Source: Promerops cafer (taxonomy: Eukaryota; Chordata; Aves; Passeriformes; Nectariniidae). From it: DNA of 64,000 nucleotides. The position numbers were made by a program, and so were the translations under genes. The notes below the pieces were generated by a model, which was not told the origin of the DNA, made no database searches, and worked only from the letters and a program-made list of their open reading frames with translations. Every line of letters begins with the position of its first letter. Position 1 is the stretch's first letter. Positions 13,195 to 23,230 of this stretch are shown here, piece after piece. The stretch is from the NCBI GenBank assembly GCA_013398275.1, contig VZSE01006234.1:1276932-1340931 (forward strand). The letters are read 5' to 3'.

Positions 13195-13535
13195 TACCAT
13201 GTTCATTGCTGACCTGAAGGAGGGAGTAAACAGCCCATTCATGACTTCCCTGGGTGATGATACACCAGGTTTTTGCCTGCCAGTGGAGGTGCAGTAAAAT
13301 AACACAAAGGGAACTAGTGAGGTCAGAAAGATGGGCAGAAAATAACTTAATGAGATTAATCTTAGGAAAAATGCAAGCTAATGCATCTGGGGGCAACCAA
13401 AAATCTGAAACATGGGGTCTGAGGACCTGGTGAGGGGCAAGGAAGGTTCGGCCCAGGCCACAAGACGGAGATATGACGGTAGATGGCACATCAGACATGG
13501 ACTCGCAGCGTGACAGGGCCAGCAAGAGACGTGAG
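13195..13535 (+). mobile_element. Old CR1-type LINE remnant (reverse transcriptase region)
   Basis: Read from 13199 on the + strand, one frame gives MFIADLKEGVNSPF followed by SLGDDTPG. This matches the CR1 reverse-transcriptase stretch FINDLDDG...FADDT, which holds the catalytic FADD motif, here decayed to LGDD. Downstream, GGAAAAATGCAAGCTAATGC and later ACTCGCAGCGTGACAGGGCC recall the next parts of the CR1 ORF2 region. Frameshifts and stops make it inactive. The match is from memory of the family, so edges are approximate. Confidence 0.65.
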
Positions 13536-13672
13536 GCTGGCAGCCCGGCCCTGCGGCCGGCCCGGGCGCCGGCGCTGCGGGAAGGCGGCACTTGGCACGT
13601 CAGTACCGGCACAGGGCTGCTAGGGGAGAGGCGGCTTTCAGCGACATCCGCACGGCACGACCACGGGGATAA
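13500..13672. promoter_or_regulatory. Small CpG-rich cluster
   Basis: About 20 CpG dinucleotides fall in roughly 175 bases in an otherwise CpG-poor window, including a near-pure GC core at about 13545-13590. An ACGTCA (CRE half-site-like) lies at 13597-13602. It directly follows an old CR1 remnant, and the left part may itself be CR1-derived. It could be a small CpG island acting as an alternative promoter or enhancer for the gene starting at 20.3 kb. I see no convincing donor next to it. Confidence 0.45.
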
Positions 13673-16600
13673 GGAGATTAATTTATGAGCAAGGATTAAG
13701 TGCTAAAGATGTGCGGCTTGGCTAAGCGGTGGTTTTAAGTGAGAGGACATGACAGGAATTGTCTCACGTGAAATATTGTTGTGTGGACGAGGAGGAGGAA
13801 TCACTGGGAGCTGTGCAGACCAAAGCAGTGCACGGGGAGAGCGGGGCAGGTTTGAAAGGGGAAACACTGACTCTTGGGCAGAGTCTCCACATAGATGGAT
13901 CCGTTACAGCATGGAGTCATCCCAGAAGGAGATTTTTAGAGCCTGTTCATTTGGAACACTGAAAATGAAAATGTTTTGTTGAAAACAAGTGTGCATATTC
14001 TCTGGGAAACAGTGGGATAAGGTTAAGGTCTTCAGCAGCACTCACCTCTGGGTCTCAAACACTCGACATAGTTAAGGTCAGGTAATGATTTTCCAATGGG
14101 AAACTTCTTTCTCCTCTGTATTGTCTACACCCAAAGTGACCATATTACTCCTATGCCTTTTCTTCTCTTGTTGTTTACTTTTTTTTCTCCATCTCTCCAG
14201 CAAAGTTTTACTGGTCACCATAACATCTCTTTGGCTTGGCCAAAAGCTTCTTAGCAATGTAACTAGATCCCAGCTTTGCTTGCCAGGGGCAGGGACCAGA
14301 CGTACAGACAGGATGGGGCTATCCCAGCCACATGACAGGAAAGTAATACATTGGGCATTGACTGTGATGATGAGGGTGGTAGTGTCCGGGAGATCAGGAC
14401 TTGCTCTTCCTACAGCTGTGGAGTGCTGCCTGCAGTACAGGTTGAAGGCAGTGTATGGTTGAGGCTTCAGGACAGATAGTTTGCTTATTTTGTCCTGTGC
14501 TGGCTGCACTGCTCCTTCCCCTGCTCAGTGGGATGCAGGAATTTCTTCTGCTCCCTGTCCTGAAGAGGAGGAGGGGTGCAAAGTGACCCGGGTGAAAAGG
14601 GTGAGGCTGTCAAGCGCTGGAGCAAATCTAGCAGAGGATAATAGTATGTGTGGAAAGAAGGCACAGCAATCCATCAGCATGCAGCTGGAAGACAACAGGT
14701 CACGGGCATTTGACCAGGGCAGGGAAACTGGGAGACTCTGGCTCTGGTGCAGGCCATGGATGTTGTGCTTCAGGGGCATGTGGGAACACCGGCATCTGGA
14801 TTCGGGCACCATTTGGAACACTCCCTGCTGTCTTTCTGCCACGTCCCACTGCATCTGGAGGTGCTGAGATGATGGAGATGTAAAAGCCCTTGTTTCAAAT
14901 TAAGTGCTAAGAAAAGTGACCCTGTTCCTCACTGGCACTCATGCAACCCCACGCACACACAAGCAGATGAGAGCAGGTGCTGTCTCACACGAACAGGCAG
15001 AGAAACACGCCAGTGCCAGATGAACACAAACACAGAGGGAGCCGGGTACCACTAATTATATTGTACCACGACAAACGCTCCGAATGTGAAACCTGTATGA
15101 CTAACACATCGCTGCAGCCAGACGCACGCATCAAAGGTAACACTTGCCAGTTATAGCAACAAACAAGCGCGGGCTCACCGCCCTGCTCAGCAGAGCACCC
15201 CGGGAGGCTCACGCTGCTGCCAAATGGGGTCACCCACACGCATTCCTCAAGATGCCACACAGTCAGAGACCTCCTTAAATAAGTCTGGGCCTGTACAAAG
15301 CTGGCTGCAAAAGCCGTGCCCCCGGATGCTTGTCAACTTTAGGATGGATGTTTGGAGATGATAAATAAATACGTGTGCCTCAGGTGCTGCTCCAGCTGAT
15401 GGGACCATCTTACTCTCCCCTGCAACACCAGCTGGAGGTTGTCATTTTTGTCCCTCTTCTGCAAGGGTGTTAGCAGGACAGAGCAGCTGCTGTGCTTCCT
15501 GCTGCTTCTGAGTAATGGGTGACTGATGGTGACGGATGGTTTGAAAAGGACTTGTGTGCCCTCAGAATGGGAGGTGCTGTGTGTACATTGAGCTGCTCTT
15601 AAAGGAAATATACTCTGCACTTTCATTTCTGATGTGGACCCCAGTGTTGTCTGTGTGAGCAGTGTGCAGGCAGGAAGGAACAGCTCTGAGGCAGTGTGGG
15701 CTGGCAAGGGATACAGGGTTAGGGATGATGGTAGGGAAGGTGAACTCTGAGGATGGTCCCACATGAGAGCGGAGTTGTATCCTGCTGGGCTCTGGGTGAT
15801 CCCCTCCAGCACTGGGATAGTGCTCTGGGGACCTGTCTCCAGTATTTCCCTCTCCTGGCTGGCTGCAAAAGGCCCTTTCACTGTCAAGCTGCAGTAGTCC
15901 AGAAAGGGCTGCTTACAAGTAGCCTTGCAAAGGTCCTATCAGCCCTCCCTCACCCATGGCCCCTGTCAGCCCCTCTGCCAAGGGGGCAGTGAGGAGCTGG
16001 GAGGCTGCTTTGGCTGGAGTGTGGTGCCTGCAGGACACCTTGGGTTGGCTCGCTCATGGCAGGTCATGGCACTGACAGCCTGGGCTGCCAGCTGCAGCCC
16101 TAAGGGGGGAGTGTGTCTGAGCAGAGACCTCTGCAATGCATGCCAGGAGGTGACATCGGCCTTTTTGGACACACATCCCTAATCTGTAGCACTTCTCCTG
16201 CATTGTGATATTTTCTCCTTTTATTCCTAACCGATTCCTACTTCTCATTAAGTCCACAACTTCTCTTGCTATTTTAGAGCATCCTTCTCCCTTCCTCCTC
16301 AGTAGTCTGGCAGGACCAGGTGCTTCTGGGGAAGGGTTGAGCCAGAGGCTGTCAGCTTCTCTTGTGCTTGCCAAGGCAATGAGCTCCCTGCCAGCACACA
16401 TGTCCAGGGCAGGTGTGTGTGCCGGGTGCAGCACCAGTGGGTGCTCAGCTCAGGATGGTGGTGGTTTTAAATGATCCTTGGGCACGGACAGTGCAGACTT
16501 AAGACCTGGCTCCACAGAAGGGTTTGGCACAGGCTGTGCAGGGAGAGAAACAGGAGGAGCTGCCAGCCCACAAATAACTTCCCTTCCCCTGGGAGGGAAG

Positions 16601-18956
16601 TGCAGCTGATGTAGCATCACTCCTCCAGTGGTATGTGACTTTTGCAGAGGAATGTTTTTGTGTATTTGGGGGACATTAGGCCAGATAAATCCAGGGTGGG
16701 GAGGATTTGATTCTTTCTGATGGGTCTGGTCTGCCATACCAGCTGGGGTTAGGCTTGCCTGAGAAAAAGGCTGAGTGAGAAGAACATGCATCTGGCCACT
16801 CTATAACCATCGTCTTGTATCCTTGTCCTCCTGTATTGCCCTTTTCATAGTAAGCTGCACTTGCACAAAGGGGAGGTTAGAGGCATCCCAAAGACAAATT
16901 CTGGAGATTTATAATCCTGTTGAGTCTTACTATAACTGCCTTTTATCTGGGTAGGAACCCTCTCCATTGCACATTTTTCTGTGTATGCAGATAAATGCAT
17001 TTGCCAAACTCATTCCTCATTTTGATTTAAACAGGGCTCCCCTGGGTTGAAATACTGTAGCAGGCTGACTCCAACCAAGTTACAGAGCAATGCTACAGCA
17101 AGGGAAGGCCAGTGATCGCAAGCCCAGAGAAAATAGCAGTATTGCATGAGCTGCAGCCTGACCAAAATAGGGGAAATAGCTGATTCCAACCTCCACATCT
17201 GAAATGGTAGCGGAGACAACCCTGGACCTATCTCTGGCAGAAAAAACACTCTACTCTTCTTTGAAGTTGAGATGGGAGGACTGACTGTGTGAAGAGCTCA
17301 GAAGTGCCCCACTGCTTGATTTTCCCCTCTCTCTCTTTTGACACAGAATATTAATCCTGCTTAATGTAGGAAATACATCGTGATCACAGCCTTGGGAGGC
17401 AGAACAGGATTTAATCTCAGGAAGGTAATGGGTATTTCTCACATCTCCAGTGGGGCAGCTGTCATTCAAGGACTGTATTTAGCTTCAGGATTTCCAAAGG
17501 GATTCACCTGGCCCTGTGTCCATATGAGCCCTAATGAGTCAATCTGAGCTACATAAATTAGAGTGATGAACTGTCTGTGATATACATACTACCCAGTTCG
17601 GGCATGTGTGTTTCACATGAGCAGAGCAGCATCCCTAAGTCCCAGCTGCATCTAGCAGTGGTGAGATGGAGAAGAGGCCCTGGATGCTTGCTGAAGGGAA
17701 AGCAGGGAAATGCTGATGAGGTTGTTTCTCCGATTCCTTTTTTTCAGTTGTACTGGTAATTATGGAGCTTTGTACGCTGCAGTTTGGAACTGTCATGCCC
17801 TCATCAGTGTGCATGCTCTGAGCACCATAATAAGTAATTCCTCCTGGCTGTCTCTGCTAATATTTCTTCTCTGTGCTGTAATGGCAGGGAAGTTGGGCTC
17901 AGCCACTGCATGTTAATAGCCTGCAAGGGAGCCAGCTCAGAGCAGGCAATGGGGAGCTGGTGGGAATGGGGAATGGAAAAAGTGGTACAAGTAGTTGCAT
18001 GGGTGCCTAGAGTCAAAAAAATCTGCTGAAAGTTTTTTTGAAAACAGTAGTGATATATGGTGAGAAGGATGCACTAGCAATTTTTTCATAGGGCTTAAAA
18101 AATTCTGAACAGCATCCCAAAGCCAGTCAGGAGACATGGTATCTGTTCTTTCCAATAGCTGCAGGCCTTTGGGATAATGAATTCGAAGAGTCTCTCTGTT
18201 ATCCCCTAAGGGACACTGTGTCTGCTCTCTAAACCCCTGCACTTGCTGCTCTTTATTCTGACAAATACCAAGCCTCAAAGAACAAGCAAAGCTTTGGATC
18301 AAAGAGTGTGTTGGAAGCAGGAGGCTGAGAAAACAGGATGGGTAGGCAGAGGTTTCAGGGTCTCATCTGGGAATGATGGGGCATTGCAACCTAAGGTGGA
18401 GTGGTTGGCAAGCCTGATAGATGAGTGGTGTGGAGAGCATTGGGGATCGTGGATCCAGCAGTGTGAGCATCAAAAGGGTCACGGGCTGAAATGTCAAGGG
18501 TGCATTGCCAAGGCAGAGCAGTGTCAACAGAGCTGCTCACGGGCTTTGTGATCCTAAAGTGAAGAGAACTGAGACAAGTGCCAGGGAGGATAACCTATGG
18601 CCAGTATGTGAGGAGACAAGGTCTGGGCAGACACATCCTTTCCTGCTGCTCATCATCCCTTTCTGTACTGCAGAGTGTCTGAGGGCTCTTGTGTGGCTTT
18701 TAAATCTGTACGTGCAGCATGGGCACTCCAGATGGTTGAACATGCCAACAGGGTGAAGGGAAGAAAATGGGCAGTCATTGGCCAAGGTCTCTTTCCTAAG
18801 ACTGTCCGTGTAACACGCCTCCAAAGCCAAGCCTTGGAGTTTATTTAATTCCCCTCAGTTTGACAAGCCACTTCCACTCTGCTATTGGATGGACAGCACC
18901 CAGGCAGCAAAGTGATGTTTTTTAGCAAAAGTTTGGTCATCTGCAGTGTGCAGGAG
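13673..18956. other. Flank or 5' UTR intron, no gene recognised
   Basis: A 182-codon minus-strand frame (15339-15887) is the longest, but it has no known domain and overlaps frames on the other strand. No RNA gene or repeat recognised. The stretch 14900-15260 is somewhat richer in CpG (ACGC repeats) than average. Confidence 0.55.
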
Positions 18957-19542
18957 TGTTATGGTTCAACCCTGGCTGGCAGCTAAGCCACACACAGCTA
19001 CTTCCTCACTACCCTCCAGCTGGAATGGGAGAAGAATCAAAAGAGTAAAAGGGAGAAAAAGGCAGCAAAGTGAGATAAAGGCAGTTTGATAGGTAACACA
19101 AAAGTTGTGCAGTCAAGTAAAGCAAAAAAAGGAATTTATTCACCTCATGGGCAGGCAGGTGTTCAGCCATCTCCAGGAAAACAGGGCTCCATCATACATA
19201 ACACTGACTTGGGAATACAAACTCTATCACTCCAAATGTCCCCCCTTCTCCCTTCTTGTCCCAGCTTTATGTGCTGAGAATGATGTCATGTGATATGGAA
19301 TATCTCTTGGGTTAGTTGGGGTCAGCTGTCCTGGCTGCGAACCCTCTCAGCTTCTTGTGCATCCCCAGCCAACTCACTGGTGGGGTGGTGTGGGAAACAG
19401 AAAATGCCTTGCTGCTGTGTGAGCCCTGCTCAGCAGTAACCAAATCCTCGGTATTATTAACGTTTCCAGTACAAATCCAAACCACAGCCCTACTCCAGCT
19501 ACTGTGAAGAAAATTAACCTTTCCCCAGCCAAAACCAGCACA
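18957..19542 (-). mobile_element. Solo LTR of an avian endogenous retrovirus
   Basis: The element runs from TGTTATGGTT at 18957 to AACCAGCACA at 19542 and resembles a widespread avian ERVL-like LTR family (songbird TguLTR5-like). Its functional orientation is the minus strand: there a TATA-like CACATAAAG lies at about 19265-19273 and a poly-A signal AATAAA at 19135-19140, about 130 bases downstream, as in an LTR U3-R layout. No gag or pol sequence is adjacent, so it is a solo LTR left by recombination. Immediate 5-base flanks (AGGAG and GGCTG) do not match, so the target-site duplication is lost or the edges are slightly off. It lies 733 bases upstream of the CACNA1I acceptor, in antisense orientation. 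Confidence 0.85.
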
Positions 19543-20240
19543 GGCTGCCAGTGAGCTTGAGACCTGCTCTTCTCAGGCCCACCCATGCTCTTTGACCATT
19601 TTGTTTTGTGAAATAACTTTTGCAGCTCATGTTTGTGGTGTTTCCACTGCTCCAGCATAGGAGAGCTCAACAAGCTCAAGTAAAAGGTGCTTAATGTTTA
19701 ATCCCACTTCTGGCTTGTGTTACAGCTCGCTGTTTGAATGAGTGACTGTTGTGTATGGGTTTGACATGCATTTGTCAGTGTCAGTCTGATGGAGCCTGTG
19801 CCATGGTGTGACACAGGGCCAGCCCAGAGTGCCCTTGGATGGGAGAGCTGGGCCAGCAAAGCTGAACCTGGAGTTGGCAGGGCTCTGTTAGGGACTGCAA
19901 GGGCAGGGTGGCTCTGTTGTGTCAGGATGGGCCCGTACTGTTCAAAACATTGTGCTCTGTAATGGTGCTCAGGCTGCCTGCAAAAGAGCTGGCACCATCG
20001 TCTGAGATGGTGCAGCACTCTGACAGGGTGTCTCAGGGGCCACAGGGATGGTTTAAATGGTGATGGAGAGGAGTAGCCAGAGGAGTCTTGGTGGGGAGAG
20101 TGACTGGCAGAAAAGAGCTTAAAGCTGCTTCAGCACCAAGTGGTTTATCACTTGTCAGAGCCGTCAGTCCTGCAGCTCTCCCCTGCTCTGGACTTGCTAG
20201 GAGAGCATAGATGTGCTGTGCTTTTGCTGCTGATTCCTTG
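19543..20240. other. Stretch between LTR and coding exon
   Basis: Unique sequence with no CpG island, TATA box or clear initiator, so no promoter is evident directly upstream of the coding exon. Confidence 0.5.
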
Positions 20241-20275
20241 TGGGATTTAATTTCTCCTTCTCGCTTCCTCTCCAG
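20241..20275 (+). promoter_or_regulatory. CACNA1I: 3' splice site before the CACNA1I coding exon
   Basis: A pyrimidine-rich tract (ttctccttctcgcttcctc) ends in the acceptor tccag at 20271-20275, 21 bases before the ATG. This suggests that at least one non-coding 5' UTR exon lies upstream and that the promoter is not immediately next to the coding exon, in line with the lack of CpG enrichment here. Transcription could still start within this stretch, in which case the acceptor would be accidental. Confidence 0.6.
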
Positions 20276-20577
20276 GGGTTCTCGCTTGTGGCTGGCATGG
20301 CAGAGTACGTCCCCCAGCCTCCCTCCACCTGGCCCGCAGGCCCACAGCCCCCTCACACGTCTGCCATCTGCCCACTGGAGCCTGTGGATCTGGGCATCTC
20401 AGAGCAACAAACACCACCGGAGCAGCCACCGTCCTCCCTGGAGCTGGGTGAGGATGAAGAAGTCACCTCCCCTCCGGATCCTGATGTCCCCTACCCAGAC
20501 CTGGCCCCAGTTGTCTTCTTCTGCTTGAAGCAGACCACCAGCCCACGGAGCTGGTGCATCAAAATGGTGTGCAACCC
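20276..20577 (+). CDS. CACNA1I: CACNA1I first coding exon (Cav3.3 N-terminus), partial gene
   Basis: Coding starts at the ATG at 20297 (G at -3 and G at +4, a good Kozak context) and runs 281 bases to 20577, giving 93 codons plus two bases of a proline codon. The peptide begins MAEYVPQPPST, followed by a Pro/Glu-rich stretch to about residue 65, then the conserved block around residues 66-93 containing LAPVVFFCLKQTTSPRSWC and IKMVCNP. From family knowledge this block precedes helix S1 of domain I in T-type (Cav3) calcium channel alpha-1 subunits. The TTSPR.WCIKMVCNP wording fits Cav3.3 better than Cav3.1, which has a different sequence there. The family protein is a plasma-membrane channel of four six-helix domains passing low-voltage-activated calcium current in neurons; only the cytosolic N-terminus is encoded here. 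No in-frame ATG lies upstream, and 21 bases of 5' UTR separate the ATG from a splice acceptor. The remaining exons should lie beyond the right edge. Confidence 0.93.
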
Positions 20578-20587
20578 ATATCCTTTC
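20578..20587 (+). promoter_or_regulatory. CACNA1I: U12-type AT-AC 5' splice site of intron 1
   Basis: The bases after AACCC are ATATCCTTTC, a full match to the minor-spliceosome AT-AC donor consensus ATATCCTTT. Cutting here splits a proline codon after its second base, exactly where the conserved MVCNP block ends in Cav3 proteins and where no GT donor exists. Minor-class introns are known in voltage-gated sodium and calcium channel genes. Splicing should need U11/U12 and U4atac/U6atac snRNPs. The matching branch site and AC acceptor are not in this window as far as I can see. Confidence 0.92.
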
Positions 20588-20667
20588 TGAGGTGCCCCTT
20601 CTCCCTCCCCACCTCTGGCTCCCTCCTGCCCCATCCTCCCCTCATCCTGCCCTCCTGGGGTGCCTTG

Positions 20668-20676
20668 CAGGTAAGG
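20668..20676 (+). promoter_or_regulatory. Strong U2-type donor downstream of the AT-AC donor
   Basis: The sequence CAG/GTAAGG at 20668-20676 is a near-perfect major-spliceosome donor, with its GT at 20671, 93 bases beyond the AT-AC cut site. Using it would extend the exon through an in-frame TGA at 20588-20590 and truncate the protein four residues after residue 93. It may be a decoy, an alternative non-productive splice site, or chance. The preceding pyrimidine-rich stretch would also let the same CAG act as an acceptor. Confidence 0.5.
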
Positions 20677-22999
20677 AATAACTTTTATTACATATTTGAC
20701 GACCTTCTTTGTTCATTGCTTGTGTTTAAATGGAACCTTTGCTGTTTTAGTGTGTGATCTAAAGAAATAGATTGTGAAAGAAGGGACTTTAGAAAGAGCT
20801 GCTGACAGTCCCAGGCACAGGGACTGGGAATGGGGAGAGTGGAGGTGTGAGGAGAGGTACATTAGAAAGCCTGTTCTCCCCCTTCCCAGCTCCCTTTTTG
20901 CCTGGGACAGAGTGGGATTTGCTAGCGCAGGAGCTTTTCAGACTGCCATGGATGGTGGAGGTGTCTGAAAATACAGGCTTTACTGAGAGCTCACCTTGCC
21001 TTAGTGAGAGAACCACCACTCCTTCTGCACCCTGATTGCAGGGAAACCTGGGTGACCCCTTGCCTTTCCATTTAGTACATGCCACTGTCCTGCCAGTGTC
21101 TTGTGATGTCTGGCCAGGAATGAATGGGAGAGTGTGTGCTCCACACACCCTGTGAGAGATCTCTGGGACATAGGCACATCCTCCCTTCCATGGTCAGCAA
21201 TCCCACACATGTGTTATCACTCACGCTCAGTGCCTTGATGGAGGGAGGGCCCCACCACTGCAAATGAAGGCCACCTGCACAGCTCATCACCAGGAGCCTG
21301 CCAGCTGGGCTCTGTGGCTCCCCAGCCGGATGTGGTACAAAAACCAGCTAGAGCAGAGCTGGTGTTCCTTGAACTGTGGGATCACTGACGGTGTGGAGGA
21401 AATGGAGAAGAAGATGAGTCACCAGAGAGGTTGGTCTGAGATTTTATGTGAACATTTTTCTAGCTGGAAATCTCAAGTGGCAGTGCTTTTTGCCTGGAAG
21501 TTTCTTAGTTCCTATTTAGGGGGGTGTTATCTATAAGGATGCCTGTTTTGGTTTTGATGTGTAGGCTTCTAGATTAAATCTGAATGTCTGGGCATACAGT
21601 GGAGACTAGCAAAATGTTTCCAAAAGTATTTTCAGCTTTAAGAGCCTAAGCCCGGGTGAGGACTTGAAGTAGTGTCAGCAGTAACAGCTGACCTTAAATG
21701 GATGAGATTTGTTTTAATTTGAAGTGTAGGTAAAGGTTTGTGTTTGAGCTCTGAGCTCTTGTCTTAAAGTTCAAAAGCCACTGAAGAGATGTCGCAGTCT
21801 CAAACACAGGTTATGGCTGAGAACACATTGGAGATTTAGATATTCTGCTTTCTTTTCTACTGGCTGCTCCATAAAATTTTAAAACTTTGTATTGAATTAT
21901 GCATTGCTTTTCTATCACTGTGTGCCTGTGCTAGTTATTATGTCCTGGGAATCTTGTCCCAGCATGTGGTAGAGCAGAACTCAGAAGAGGACTCAGAGTA
22001 AAGCATGAGACATTTGTGTCACGATAAAAGGCTAGATTTGGGAAGTGAAAGAAGAGTAACAGCGTGGGTTTGGGATGAAGGCTTGCTTTTAGATGAGGGA
22101 AGGAGGTTGTGGTGGAAGAAGACAAGAGCCTGTCCTTATTGCTGGCTAAAAAGTCACTCAAAATAATCTCTCCAATTTGCTATATAGCAATGAGTTTGCT
22201 TTAACTTGTTGGAACTACTATTCAAGAAATGGGGCTATTTTAGTTTTTAAGTGTTACTTTTGTCCTAATATGCAGCACAAATGTGGCCTTGACTTAGAAA
22301 AGGACTTTTTCTTATTAGAAACTAGACAAAGAAGGAAAAAGCCTCATCCCATCACCTGTTGATGACCTTACATGTGGCTACAGGTGCCACCAGGGATTGA
22401 GGGGCAATGGTGGGGCTGCTGCTAACCTATTGGAAGGGTTGTGTCAAACTTGAGGTTTCATCTCAGCTGTGTGAAGTTGAGAGATTACATAACTAGTGGA
22501 GACTGAGAGGTGAGGATTCAGCCCCTCCTCTGATTTTCTTTCAACCCCTTGTGCTCCTCTTTTTGAAAGGCTCATGCAATAAATAATTATTTTTTTTTTT
22601 CCTCAAACAAACCTGAGGGTTTGTTTCTGCACCCTCAAGGCTTTTTACACATAATCACGTGCTCTTGGCATCACACTTTTTTAACAGCACCATAGAAAGG
22701 ATACATTTACATGTCCTGGTGGTAGTTGCCTGGCTGGGAATCAGACCCTTCTTAAGAGATACTTCTATGAAAACCAAATCATGTCTTCTAGGAGTTGATA
22801 TGCTTGCCTGCTTTTCATCCTTGTTATACTGAGCTATTGGGTCTCCAATGTGCTTAAGCTAAGCAGGGGGCAGGATAAGTGACTGTCAGAGGTCAACACC
22901 TGGCCTTTCCAGAAGATTCAGCAAAAAGATGGGGCATTAATTAAATGCCTATTAATCTTCTTGTGGAATTTTTTACTAGGCTAGAGCTTCATGATGGCT

Positions 23000-23230
23000 G
23001 TTATGGAAGTGCTGTCAATGAGATTTAAAAAGGAAGCTCTGATAGTTTAAGGCTGTGTAACAATTTTTTTAAGCACGAGGTCATTAACCACCAAATTTCA
23101 ATTTGGGTAATTGCATTCTAACTACTTAAATCCCTCTCTCCTGAAGATTATTTTTCCTTTTGTGAGCAGTCCTGCAATTTTGTTATGTGCTATTAAACAG
23201 CTGCCATATTGCTTTGCTGCAGTGCAGTAA
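23000..23230. other. AT-rich block, candidate conserved non-coding element
   Basis: Unique sequence, rich in TAAT-type homeodomain cores and free of recognisable repeats. It has the look of a conserved intronic element, but conservation cannot be seen from one sequence. Confidence 0.25.

Noticed and set aside
15535..15560. TGGTTTGAA (WFE), the expected start of CACNA1I exon 2
   Set aside because: It lies upstream of the first coding exon and the following residues (KDLCALRM) do not fit helix S1.
15339..15887. 182-codon minus-strand open frame
   Set aside because: Ser/Pro/His-rich with no known family, overlapped by frames on the other strand.
18952..19547. Target-site duplication of the first solo LTR
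   Set aside because: Flanking pentamers AGGAG and GGCTG do not match.
20129..20140. TTCAGCACC, left half of a REST/RE1 silencer site
   Set aside because: The right half (GGACAGCGCC) is missing at any usual spacing.
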